From: Aricia agestis
Lineage: Eukaryota; Arthropoda; Insecta; Lepidoptera; Lycaenidae
DNA length: 64,000 bases
NCBI RefSeq assembly: GCF_905147365.1
Contig: NC_056416.1
Span: 1,384,001 to 1,448,000, forward strand
Direction: 5' to 3'
Made by a program: the position numbers and the translations under genes
Part shown: positions 32,171-44,500 of the stretch, one piece after another
Position numbering within the stretch: position 1 is the stretch's first letter
Layout of the letters: each line of letters begins with the position of its first letter
Notes under the pieces: model-generated
Told to the model about the DNA's origin: nothing
What the model saw: only the letters and a program-made list of their open reading frames with translations
The model's database searches: none

Positions 32171-35100
32171 GTAACTTTTTACCAAATTATGTACTGGTCT
32201 GCCACTTCTCTGAATATACTACATAGAATATACGTACTTTGACGACTTACATTCTTTATTCTACGAAGTTACAAAATAAAAAAGACATTAGAATTTAAGT
32301 TACTTACCTTAGTTGATTAATCTTTTTATAATCTTGATTTAGTCATAAAAGCCTAACCTAACCCAAGCACTGAGCTAAATCAGAACATTCGATAAAGCGT
32401 TTATCTAAATAGTTAGTCAAAGTTTTTCACAAAGAATCGTTTATAAAGTAAAATGAAGTTTAATTAAAACGTCTCAGTTTAGAGGTTCGTTAATAGATAA
32501 TAGATTTACGCGACAGAAGCGAGACCAAAATAACTGGAGTGGAGAAAATAAGCAGTGATTAAATGCCAGCTAAACTCGCAAACTAAATCCTTAAATAGTT
32601 CGAATTTCAAAATGTTTTTGTAAGAAATCAATTAAGCTTTTATTTTAACTGGCAAGGTTTTTTATAACTATTAGGGTATGTGTTGTTTAAATGTTTTGCT
32701 GAGAAGTAAGAACTACGTATTCAAAAAGTAATTAAAAGTGTGTATGACAAACAAGGTTCTTTTTTCAGCCAAATATAGAAGAAATGTAAAGACAAATGGT
32801 ATTTTCCGTCGATTTAACAACCAAAATATGCCATAAATCACATTCATGAAAACCCAGTAATGCAACTGTCAAAACATTATACACCGGAACTCGAGGACGG
32901 CCACGTATATTACCCACTTCCGGTGCAGTGTGGGCTAAATTTGTTCGTTAGGTCGGATCACCATAATATAATATTTAGCGCTAACGTTACTGTCATTTAA
33001 ATATTAATTTGCTACGTTATTTAATATTTTGCATTTAAAGCTACACAGTTATTGGACTCTTCGATCGAATCATCATCTTTACCCTTTACAGCAAAAACGT
33101 AACTTTTTACAAGATTTTATCGAGACTATAAATATTATGCCTATCTATGTATCTAATATTTTTAAATAAGTAGAGGTAACCATCGAATTCTTGCTAGGGC
33201 TTAAGCTAGCATGCATTCGATAATATCGACAGTCAAGATATTAATAAAACAAAATAAGTGGGATTTGACAAAGGTCGGCGACAGCAAGCCTGTGGTTACC
33301 TTAAAATATCTGGCATCTTACCGCTCGCTCCGGTAGTTCGCCCTTATATAAAGTTTCCTATACATCACGGCTTGTGAAGGAACTTGTCCCAGTTATTAAC
33401 TGCACTCCGCTATCCGAAGTTTGGCCCCCATCCCGGCCCCCGCGCCATTGACTGGTTACTTAGAGTTGAGGCTTACTTAACTTCATCATAGAGTATAGAC
33501 CATCATTCATAAGAGGTTTATGAGACATTTGAGGTTGTCGCGCGAAAAAATTAAGTTTCAAGGTGCCGGTTGGCAGCGGGCGACATGAAGCAACCGCAGA
33601 CGACATGTCGCAATGACACTACTAGTTATGAAATACCCTCCGCAACTAGCGACACGAAGCTAGCGACACTTATTTATAGAAATTTTACATGGAAACCAGT
33701 AAGTAGTGTCGCGGCGACACGTCCGCGTCGTCTGTTGCAACTTCATGTAGCCGACTTCCAACTTGTACCGTGTTGTTCTGTTTGTCCCGGTGATTTAAAT
33801 TGGGAATAGCTAGATTATGTGAGGAGTGAGTACAGTCTCTATTTCTAGCTACATTTTGCAAGGACAGTATTTTTCTAGTTTTAAGATTCCAGATTCCGTA
33901 AAAGGTGTAAAAGGAGTTTCGTTTAAATTTTTGCTAGAAAATCGGCAGCTGTGAGCTGACATAAGCATACCAGAAAGTCAGTTCTGAAAGTACGAACGGT
34001 ATTATTTTAATATTCTGTTTGGTTCGGGTTGCATACACCCCTCCAGTCCAGATAATAACCGGGCACGCATCGGCTCGCATAAAGAATATTGGCGCAATAC
34101 GCGCCGCCCGCGTCCCCACCTGAATATCTGATGGTCGGAGATGTGTCCATTGTTAAACGTTACGGCACCAAAAAAAATGGGGACATTGGCCCACCACACA
34201 TTCCCATTACTGCTACCCGGAGTATTAAAATAAAATATTTTGAAGAAGATTACCGATTACTTGATTAGACACCGTTGTGGTGTTCTACACACAATTTTTA
34301 ACATCATGACTTGCCTATTTCACTCTCACACATTTACGAAGTGGTCTGTGCGAAGTCCACCATAAATTCACCATAAAAAAGAACAATCCACCATTGGCAT
34401 GTGTCAATCTACTGGAGCAACATAGAGAAAAATAATACACGGGGCATGGAGCAATAAGGTTTTCAAGTGGCAAATTGCAAGTGGACCCTGCTAGGGTTGC
34501 AACTTGCACGGTGTGAACTGAGTGCTGACATGCGAGCTGGCCTAGTCACTTACTGAGGTGCTGCTACCGTGTGACCACATCATACGAGTACGTACGTAGC
34601 TACCTACTGCCACTACAGCTGCTCGTACTATGTGAAGTAAGTTAAGAACCGGAAAACGTGTCTCGTTTTGGAATCAACATTGAACATGCTTATCACTAAA
34701 TAGACACAAGAATTACGATGCCTTGCCGTTACCGACTTAGGTCTGAAATTTAGTTACCCTCTGGCCTGTTAAATATATTTCCATCAACATCATCAAAATG
34801 TAATAAACCGTGTGACAATGGAGTTGCACATATTTGGGCAAACAACCGGGAATCCCCAACGTCCTCTTCATAATACCTACACCAGATTTGCGGGCCGTTA
34901 TTGCGGCGTGACTCCGCGCGGACCCAATCGGGACTCCTTTTGGCCCCAAATTGAATCCCGATATAATAAATTAGTTAACACAATAATCGCGGACGAGTTT
35001 ACACACGGATGTGCGTTTTCGGGGTTTTTTGTTGTAGGTACATTGCATTGTTTTGGTGATGTCGTAAGCTTGTTAATATTAATATTGTTAATAAAAATAG

Positions 35101-35483
35101 TCTAAATTCGAGATTTCTCGTTTTTAAACAACTATTTCGAAAGCTCGCTATTTTTCTATCAATTTGGAAATGAAACATGATATATTTAAATATGTTTAAT
35201 TTTTTTAAATGTAAGTAAGTAAGTACATTTTTTTTCGCAAATAACGCAATCTGCGACAGAGGGCCCTGTGTATCAACTGTTGCTATAATTAAAAAAAAAT
35301 TCAGTGTTTTTAAACTCAAAAGCGCTATGTATTCGTATTTGATATGTTGCATTTCGTAAAAAATTAAAATAGCGGACTTAATCAAATTGCAACGGCTTTT
35401 AAATTACCAATTTTAGCAATTTCACATATTAATAACACGTTGCGTTTAACAAAGTTCTCTCAGAGACAAATTTTCAGTGTAGA

Positions 35484-35830
35484 AACCGGCCAAGTGCGTA
35501 TCGGGCCACGCACATAATAGCCAATAGGGTTCCGTAGTACCGCTAGTTTTTGATATTTTATTTTATGGTCAATGATGAATATATTAAAACACTTATAATG
35601 TGTTTTATACTACATACTAACAACATCACCTCAGTTTACGTTGAACGAAAAGTTCTTTTATTCTTCTCGGAATACATTTTTTTAGTTGATCGACTACTAT
35701 TGAAGTCTTCTTAGCCGTTTATATAGTTTTAAGTTTTCCTTTTAAATTTAGCATATCCGACTTCAGACGGACAGACAGACAGTTAGACAGACAGACGGAG
35801 ATTCCTATACAAATTTCGATTCAACTGCTT
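35484..35830 (+). repeat. Family B repeat (copy 3), diverged
   Basis: 'aaaccggccaagtgcgtatc' at the start and 'agacggacagacagac' near the end, with a replaced middle. The final gggtacggaaccct block is missing. Confidence 0.55.
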
Positions 35831-36432
35831 ATGCGTGATATACCTACTTACTTACACCTCACTTTCGCACTTAAGACATTATTATGAATCTATAACAAGA
35901 AAACCTATCAAACAAGAGAACCAAGGAATCCTTGACGGGATTAAAGTTTTCTTCGTTTATTAAACAATAAATAGGATTTGAAGGAATTGAGTGTGCCTTT
36001 TGTGACAAGCCAATTAGAGTTGTAGATTTTTTTACCACGCTATCAAGAATCTCTTCAACTATTCTCTATTATTAGATTTTTATAAAACTCGATAAGGCTT
36101 CTCATATTTTGAGGTATTTGCCTAATATTTTCTTCTCAATCATTTTCTGAATCTCATTTCGTAAAATTCGTCAAATACTTACTGAAATAATACTTCTGTC
36201 TCATAGAAAATTGCTAAAAAATTTAATGAAACTAACAAACTAACTGTAACTATAATGTAACTATTCTATGTTGTATATTATGTCCAGACGCAATATTTAC
36301 AGGTACGACGTAATGCTCCATAATTTTACTACTTATTTACAACTTATCTGAAACTAGAGCGTCCCAGCGTCCCCAATCCTGTCGGCAGAGTTGAGAGTGT
36401 GAAGATCTACTTAACTTAGATATTACAACTGA

Positions 36433-36598
36433 GGGTCCATTCAGACCGCAACGCGACACTTAGATGCATTTCTAAATTTGTTCTGAATTAACAGATTTCA
36501 ATTGCGTGACACGTTTAATTTAATCTTGCGAATCTGTCAAATCCATATAAATTTAGAATTAATGCATCTATGCGTCGCGTTGCGGTCTGAATTGACCC
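36433..36598. mobile_element. Palindromic MITE, 166 bp
   Basis: Ends 'gggtccattcagaccgcaac' and (right, reversed) 'gggtcaattcagaccgcaac', arms of about 35 bp, and flanks TGA (36430-36432) and TAA (36599-36601). The 3-bp flank and GGG start suggest another PIF/Harbinger-type family. A broken copy is at 14599. Confidence 0.65.
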
Positions 36599-37088
36599 TA
36601 ATACAACATAACGTCTATTTTTTGAGTTGATAAGACAAAGTATAGGTTTGATGGGCATACTCAACCGAAGCGCCGATATAACTTACACGATATTACTATG
36701 ATTTATGTTCGTGTCGTGTGGGAACTGGGTATGGGGACTCGCTCTACATGTCACCACGTTGTTGGTGTCACCACGCGATGGTACCGTCTTTGTCTTTGCT
36801 ATAAACACTTAGACGTAGGACTGTAACCAATAAAGAATATTTGGATGTTTTATATTTTGTTTTTAATTTTACAGAAATGGATCTGAAATGTATCTACCTA
36901 TATTTTTTTATTTTGTTTAAATATTTACCGCGCGTCTCTAGGACGGACTCAACTGACTGATACGGACTAAAAAGCTGGCTCAAGTTTTTCAGTTTCAGTT
37001 TGATATCATTCATTTTGTATGAAAATTAATAGGTAAATTTTACATTTTTTTCATTTTTGTATGAGGGTATGACAGTATTATTTATTCC

Positions 37089-37270
37089 TAGATGACGCCC
37101 GCAACTCCGTTGCGCCAAAATTCAATTCGCGCGGGAACCGTACATTTTCCGGGACAAAAAGTATCTTATATCCTTTCCCGGGACTCAAAGTATCTCTACA
37201 TAAGTATAAGAGGCAATTACAGACAGGTAGATAGACTTTCCCATTTATCCATCCATACTTATTCAAATAT
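37089..37270 (+). repeat. Family A repeat (copy 5)
   Basis: Starts 'tagatgacgcccgcaactcc' and continues 'gcgcgggaaccgtacatttt', 'cctttcccgggactcaaagt'. The 3' third is diverged. Confidence 0.7.
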
Positions 37271-37822
37271 CATCCATAATATGGATCAGATAGGGAGCGA
37301 AAGCCGAACAGGTTCAGAAACCCTGATATTTAATTAGCTCTAGTTTTCATTAAGTTTGCACTTTTAAAGTTGTGTTAAACGACGTTAACCCACAATCAGA
37401 CAACCGTTATTTCATTTCCGCTCAGGAGTTATCAGGGAAACGGAGCTTGCTGTGGATTAAACTACATGCACGGAACGTCAGCAAAAATAATCAAAATTCT
37501 TATAATATAATAAATTATTATAAAACTCTTGTGTTGGGTTGTTCGTCGCCTAAACTCGTCTGAAACGGCTCGACCGATTGTGATGAAACTGTGTGAATTG
37601 TGATGAAACTTGTTGGTTTGAGAATGGACCGATTCATCTTTATAACGTTGTAGGCTGTAGGCTGTAGCATACCAATCAGCGTACAAAACTGAATCGCGCC
37701 TATCGAAGTTTTTTCAGGGTGAGTCGTGACTCGTGACGTGACATATACAAGGTGTACTAATAAAACTAAGATAAGGTATGATATTAAATGTACCGTAACT
37801 TCTTGGTGGAAATTCATGTTTC

Positions 37823-37905
37823 ACAGTAATAATATACACTTTTCATGCACACATGATAATTGATAAAAGTGGAAAAAGTGCATGAAAAGTGTATATTTTT
37901 ACTGT
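37823..37905. repeat. Inverted repeat with 28-bp arms
   Basis: acagtaataatatacacttt (37823 onward) and its mirror ending at 37905 pair with one mismatch around a 27-base spacer. It is probably a short fold-back element. Confidence 0.6.
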
Positions 37906-38296
37906 AAGATAAGGTACTTTAGAATGTGTATCCGTATGTATTATAATTTCCGTTTTTGATTTTTTTTATGTAAGTATATTATAAAAACTTAGTTTTGCTG
38001 ACGCTACAAACTACAATCTTAAGTTAATTTAATCGTTGCTGTAGTTTATCTTAGGGGGTGATTCTAGAAGTTCACGGTGGTATTTAACTCCAATAGATCT
38101 GGTGGTGGTGTGTGGAGGTGTCTATCAGGTGACAGTTTACAAGTTGGTTCTGTTGTTGTGACCACTTGAAAAAAATCATGAAGAATGATTAAATAGTACG
38201 AAGACTAGGCGGTCTAGTAGTAATAATTAATTTTCTACACTTTTTAGGATCAATTCACATTGCAATGTATAAAAAATAAGCCAGTTAAAACTGGAC

Positions 38297-40439
38297 TTTA
38301 TTCACTACTCTAGAAGATACAAGTTCAATTATTAATAGTCTGCACAAGTGTTAAACTGTCTGTGCCAAAGAATGGCTCATGAAAAATGCATCTCATTGCA
38401 TCGCAGCGTTGCAATATATACAAAAAAATCCTTACATTATTAATTTCATAATAATATAAGTATAGGCTATGAGGGTAAATCAAATAAAAAACGTAAGTTT
38501 TAATAATGTTTTTTTTTTTTTGGTAAATGCATATTACCCAAACATTCACATATGGCAACGATTAGGTCGTTAGCTTACAGAAGCGATTAATATATAAGTT
38601 GTAAATAAATAATTACTTATTAAATAATAACAATAACGCAACCACTTCATAAAAGTATCAAAAAAATAATATATACAAGCATATTTCACTCTTTTAATCC
38701 ATGTCAGATTTTAAAATATATACAGGCTGGTAACAAAATGTTTTTTTTTGATAATTATTTCATTTGTTTAATTTTTTAAGGCACATTTATAAAAACAAAA
38801 AATTAAAAAGTTTTGTTATAAAATTTACGGCACAACCTTTAGGATTAAAAAAAAACTATTTACTGAAAATTTTCAAATCCGACATAGAAAAGGTTTTATA
38901 TATTCTTAAACTTATTAAGTACTTACAAAAACTATTCACACATCGATTTATTATGAGATATAAAGAATTTAAATCGATATTTACATTAATGACTGGCAGT
39001 TAAGAAGGCACACGTTCACGATTTAGATATGTTACATATTATTATTCAATTATTTTGAAAAGAAAAAAGAAATGTTACTTAACAAGTTATAGTTTGTTTT
39101 TTGTTAATTCTAAAAATGTTCCGATTTTTTTGTATCCGTTAAAAATAATTAGCTGCTTTTGCTTTTATTTACGCTAGCACTCTACTTTAAGGCATCTTCT
39201 TTTCTCGCTTACTCTAAACTATAAGCACATCTTATGTACTATTTTATTGTATAATGTGCAAGCTACATTTTTTAAATTTTTGTAATGTAAGGATTCATCT
39301 AATAGTCTTTTGGTAATAAACGTAATGAGGTATAAGATATTATAAAAATTCATTAAAAAATTTGGAGAACATTGTAAAAAATAATTGACTCATATTTTAT
39401 TAACTTAGCATCAATAAAAATGTGCTCTTGCATAGATACTACAATTTTCCCTGCCTAATATCATAATACTTTTAATATTTATTGTAATCATTTCAAAAGT
39501 TTTCTAAAAATTACATTTAAAATTTATCTACTATGCACGAAGCCTAATTTTTGTATAATAAGGCACTACTTTTTAGACATTTATATGCGATTTTTGCACC
39601 AAATATTGCTTACGTTATTGTGCTAAGCGAGGTTGTGCCTCCTAATTAATAGTTAAGCCACCTAAAATTCCTAGCTACTTAGTTAAATGTTCAATGATAA
39701 AATACTTTCTCTGTATTACACACTCCTTCAATTCACACAGTACCTATCACACTCCCAAATCTTTTCGTTTTGGTCGAGACATCATTTTCCATAACCGTGA
39801 CTAGTTAAATTATATAAATAAAATAATTTTGAAACATTTTTTCTAGAAAAAAAATGTACAAAAGTCGCTTTTGCCAAATCTCATGAGGGTCGCTAGTTAC
39901 AACAGTTATGTACAAGAGATTGCGATCGCTTACGTCTAAATATCAATTCATTAGTAATATCAGTAACCTACTACAAAAATAATACTAGGGCGTAAAACAC
40001 ATCACCCTATATCTTAATTTTTTACCGCGTGAAATGTACAAAATAAGATGGAAAAAATTTAGCTAACTACAACATGGTCGCTTCTGCCGCCACATTTTTA
40101 TAGTCCGAGAGTCTGTACGATATTATTATATATTTGTCAAATACTTTTGAAGGCCCTTATTGTTTTGTACAAGACTTGAAGCTGTACAATTAAAAACATA
40201 ATAAATTATGTCCATCCATTGTAAATAGCCCCAATCCGCGTACCAAAAACGCTTGACTCTAAAAACTAATAGCGGTTGAAGCTGCTAGAATCGCGGCTGG
40301 TGACGTCACTAGCGGCGTCCGTGGAGCTGTCCGACACGTCGGACGTGCCGGACGCTCGCCGTGACGTGCCGGACGCACGTCGTGACGTGCCGGACGTGCC
40401 GGGCGTGTCGGAGGCGACGCCAAGATCAGTGGTCGGGTA
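38297..40439 (-). other. Candidate 3'UTR of the integrin gene
   Basis: Downstream of the integrin stop the sequence is AT-rich, with no recognisable dispersed repeat for about 2.1 kb, unlike the intergenic DNA beyond. AATAAA (- strand) occurs several times, for example at 38302-38297 beside a CCAGTTAAAACTGG palindrome. The first 170 bases after the stop are GC-rich and open in frame (see findings). The extent is inference; a transcript would settle it. Confidence 0.35.
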
Positions 40440-41581
40440 TCAGAGATGTTCGTCGCGTCCGTTCAGCGGCTGCCGCTCCGTGTGGTCGGAGGGACGGTTG
40501 CGCTTGAAGAAGCCGCACTGAAATAGAATATGAGCGTTTAGAGCATGATTGTAAAGCCGGGAATCCAATTGGTAACATTCGCGCAACACCGTCCAAACAA
40601 ACACAAGACAAGGACAAAGTTGGCACAGCAGCGCGACGTTGTCAGCTCGAACGCAAAAAATTGCTTTTTGGCAAAATGTTTCCATTTAAATTTTGACAAG
40701 TGGAGTCATGCTTCTTTGCAATCAATTATGCTGATTGCACATTGGTCTGCACCGTACACGCCGCACGCCCGCATTAGAATTCGTTGTATGAAATGACACC
40801 ACGAAATACGGTGCGTACGGCGCAGGCAAATAAGCGATCACCTTTAATCTGAACATGGTTTTACATTGGTGATTCATACTCTTTTAAACAAGACTAAACT
40901 TTACACACAAGTTAATGTGCAAAAATCTTCTCACCTTGTACAACGCGAATATAAGCAGCAGCAGGACTAGCGCACCAACAATCGCTGCTAGTATGATCAC
41001 CCAGAGCGGTATTGTCCCCGTGCCGAGGGCTTCAAGCTGCGGCGTGAGTACCGTCGTCGCTTCGGCCGTCTTCCACGCACCGCGCTGCGTCCCCCGCGCG
41101 AGACGTGTTACGCGCGCCGCGGCTAGTGATGATAGCTTGACGGACCGGGAACCGGACATCTGGAATTTTTTATACATAGAGAATAGGAGACAGAAAACAA
41201 ATGAACAAATGGTTTGCGTGATGGAAAGCCGTCTGGATACTGAAAAAATAGTCGCTAATACGTATCCAGATGATATTATTATTAGAACAGTTGAAAACAT
41301 TGGATGGACGCAATCGGCCAAGATACCAAATATTTATATGCCGTTTGAGTTTTTATACCATTTTGCTGTTTAATGGAATCATGTAAATGCAAAATCGGGG
41401 TGTTGGATTTGCGCCAGCAGAATCATAGTCTTACATCGTTCAGCACGGTGGTGTTGATCCTGGAGCGCAGCGCCAGCCACACCTCCTGGCCCTTCGCAAG
41501 GCGGCCGGTGCGGCAGCGCACCACCTCGCACTTGTACTTCTCCTCGCATTTCAGCAGGATCTCCTTCAGTTGAGGGTCCAC
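40440..41581 (-). CDS. Integrin exons 18-20: light-chain stalk, membrane span and tail
   Basis: VDPQLKEILLKCEEKYKCEV resumes calf-2 with its Cys pair. TIPLWVIILAAIVGALVLLL is the single membrane helix (exon 41159-40935), ending ALYK. The last exon supplies CGFFKRNRPSDHTERQPLNG and ends DEHL at TGA 40442-40440. The GFFKR-type motif is the membrane-proximal clasp that holds the beta tail and is diagnostic for integrin alpha chains. Confidence 0.95.
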
Positions 41582-44500
41582 CTGGAATTATGAACCAATA
41601 TCAATTGCTGTTGTCTCTCGGACTAAAATGATATGTGTATTCTCCACTGCTTAAATACTACATGCGTAGATTACAATTATGCCGTTAACAGAAGCTACAC
41701 GTACCTACATACGACATTTTCGGCCTAATCAAGTGGAATAAACTGGTCGAAGGTCTGATAACCACCGTGTAGTAAGGTTAGGTCTACCCATTAGGCCACT
41801 GGATGATCTTAGTAAAAAAAAAAGCAAAAACTTACTTCATCTTGGCGACGCCTTCTGGTGCTCTCCCGTCTCTGCTCGGAGCCGTAGCTGCTGCCGGACT
41901 GCGAATGACTTGAGTGACCTGAAAACAATCATTCCTTAGTAAATATTCGATACAAAACAGTTGTTTACATCAAAAGTATTCATTTATTTAAGTTTATGAT
42001 GTAAAGAATATATTATCTCTTTCAAGATAACATAGGGATGTGTATCCTTTCCCTTAGCTATCTGAAGTTCTTTTCAACGTTTTTTACTTTAATAGTATAT
42101 GATACCTATATGTAAATAAGGCGTACCTGATCGTGACGAATACGAGTATCCTCCACTAGTGCCGTAGGTGGATCCACTCTGGTAACCACCCTGGTAGCCA
42201 CCCTGATATGCTGCACCACCCTGCTGTGATGCTCCACCCTGATATGCCGCTCCACCCTGATAGGCGGCACCACCCTGGTATGCTGCTCCCTGTTGGTAAC
42301 CCTGCCTGCTTCCTTGGGCTCTAGCGCCACCTTGGCTATTGGTAACATCAGCGATGCCATATCTGAACTCATTGTTGGCATTTGAAGCCGCGAATGTTCC
42401 GAAACCTTCGAGCTTGTCCTCCTCCTCATCACCAACGACTGTGACGCTGGGGCTGCCTGAGCCGCGGTAGGTGGATGACACGGCATTCATCAGATCCGAA
42501 TTGACGGTTTCCGTGGTTGCCCAGGATCCGTGAACGAAGCCACCAGCATTCTGATTGCCATTCCTTTGGTTGTTGTACCTGAAAATGTAATTATTTTGGT
42601 AACGTACAAATCTATTTGAGCTGTGTCAAAGCTTGATTTATGGCTTTAATACAATGGCTATAAATGTTTAAAATAATGTGTCGTTTATAGTCCAGATTCA
42701 TTTCATGCATAAAAAAATATGTTTAAGGTTGTCTGTAAGAAACCGCTTTCAGCGGTAAGACTGTAATTTAGTTTCTAATTTTTGTACAAATAAAGCATTT
42801 TCTATCTATCTATCTATGTTTTATAAAACCTTACCTATTAAACGAGCTGCCAGCTTCCCCCTCGTGTCCCAAAGATCCATACTCGGTGCTGGTCTCGGTC
42901 TGCGATATGATGTTGTGGTTCTCATCATACAGGATAGTCCTGTTCTTAACCCTCACCAACTGTCCATCACGGTTGTAACCACCAACATCTACGTGACCAC
43001 CCTGAATGTTTATATTCTGGTTGTAAGTCTGATCTTGACTGCCTTGGCTATAGCCTCCTTGGTTTTGGGCGTGTCCGTAACCACTTTGGCTTCCTTCGTT
43101 GTGTCCATAACCACTCTGGCTGTAGGTTCCCTGGCGGTTGGAGTTCTGGACGGCTGCAGCGAGCTGGCGCCTGATAGCCTCCTGTTCTTCCACGCTTAGC
43201 CCTTCGTTACCGCTAGACCAGGTACGGTTGTATCTGTAGCTTCCACCGCCTACTTGGTCATTGCCGTATGTTACTCCTGAGGTGCTGCCTTGCCCGTATT
43301 GCCCGCTTCCTTGGCTTCCATATTGCCTGCTACCCTGGCTGCCATATTGTCCGCCTGCTGCGTAGTTCTCCTGTCTTCCAGCCTGATTGCGGTTATAGTT
43401 ACCACTGGACTGGCTGCTAGACTGAGTGCGGATGATTTTACCATCGCTCGTGTACTGCTCTTCCCAATAGTCTGAAATGAATTAATTTGGCGAAAAATTA
43501 AAAACACACTCTTTTTATAGAGGTGGTAACCTAAAATTTTAATTAAATAAAAAAGTATGTAATAACATTGACAAGATTCGTTCATAATAATAAATTAGAC
43601 GGAATCTTTGTGGTTAGGTGAGGCTACATGGTTTTATCAAAGATGGCTGCACAAAAACATATTTTGCTTACTTCAGAAGTTACATTGTTCAGCGTCGTTT
43701 TACGCAACGGTTGATCCGATGTTTCCACCGATAAGTAGTGTAACTTACTTTGTCCGTAGTATCCACCAGTGCCTCCGCTGAGTTGAGCTGCGGTGTACAT
43801 TTCGCTGCTTGCCATGGCTGGAAAAAGTAATGCCTTAGTAAACAGAGACTTTGGTGAGCAATTAGGTACTCTCCGGTCTGGTAATTAAATCTTTCCGGTT
43901 TCCGGTAATTAGTATTAAATCCGGTCGCGAATTACAAAGAAATTGAACCTAGACCTACCGTCCGTTTCAGTCACATGCACATGAAAATATATATGTATAG
44001 GTAGTCTGTTTCTTTTGTTTTTCTTTCTTTTCTTTTCCATGACCAACTTTTTATATGCCTATCCGATGCATGGATCAGTGCTGGTCCGAAGACGACGGAA
44101 TTTAATAGAAGTAAAGGTGATTAGAGTTTTTTAATATGAATTGCCCCACTGACCTGATCCTGCATGCGTCGGATGAGTATATAAAAAGTTGACAAGCTCT
44201 ACTAATTTTATGATTCTTAAAACTCGATAAAATCATCAAAATCAAAGGTTGCTACTAGGTTTTCAACGCTTACCTTCCTTTTCCTTAGCCAGCAGGAACC
44301 CGTACGGGTTCTGCACGAACAGGTTCTGCGGGTTGACGTGTCGCGCGAAGTCGCAGGTCACGTCGCCCGCCCACTGCGGCTGAACTACCATGTACATCAG
44401 ATTCTCGCCTGGAAACAGTAGAAGAAAAGAAGATAGTTAGCTATTGTCGGAATACACAAAGCATTAACAAATTATCGTTATTATCGTATAATATAAATCC

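Larger units (their letters stand above)
32171..38296. other. Intergenic, mostly unique AT-rich sequence
   Basis: No coding exon could be supported. 33570-33780 is a GC-richer block with repeated 'gcgacac' words. A family B piece, a MITE, a family A copy and a hairpin are listed separately. The short open frames are unsupported. Confidence 0.55.

Noticed and set aside
40276..40521. 81-residue + strand frame with repeated VPDARRD
   Set aside because: It is antisense to the integrin tail exon and its GC-rich downstream repeat; no splice or start context and no domain.
42106..42486. 126-residue - strand frame overlapping the insert exon
   Set aside because: Alternative frame of the same repeat; splice phases select the other frame.
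42816..43199. 127-residue hydrophobic + strand frame
   Set aside because: Antisense shadow of the Gln/Gly-rich integrin exon; the hydrophobicity is the reverse-strand effect of Gln/Asn codons.
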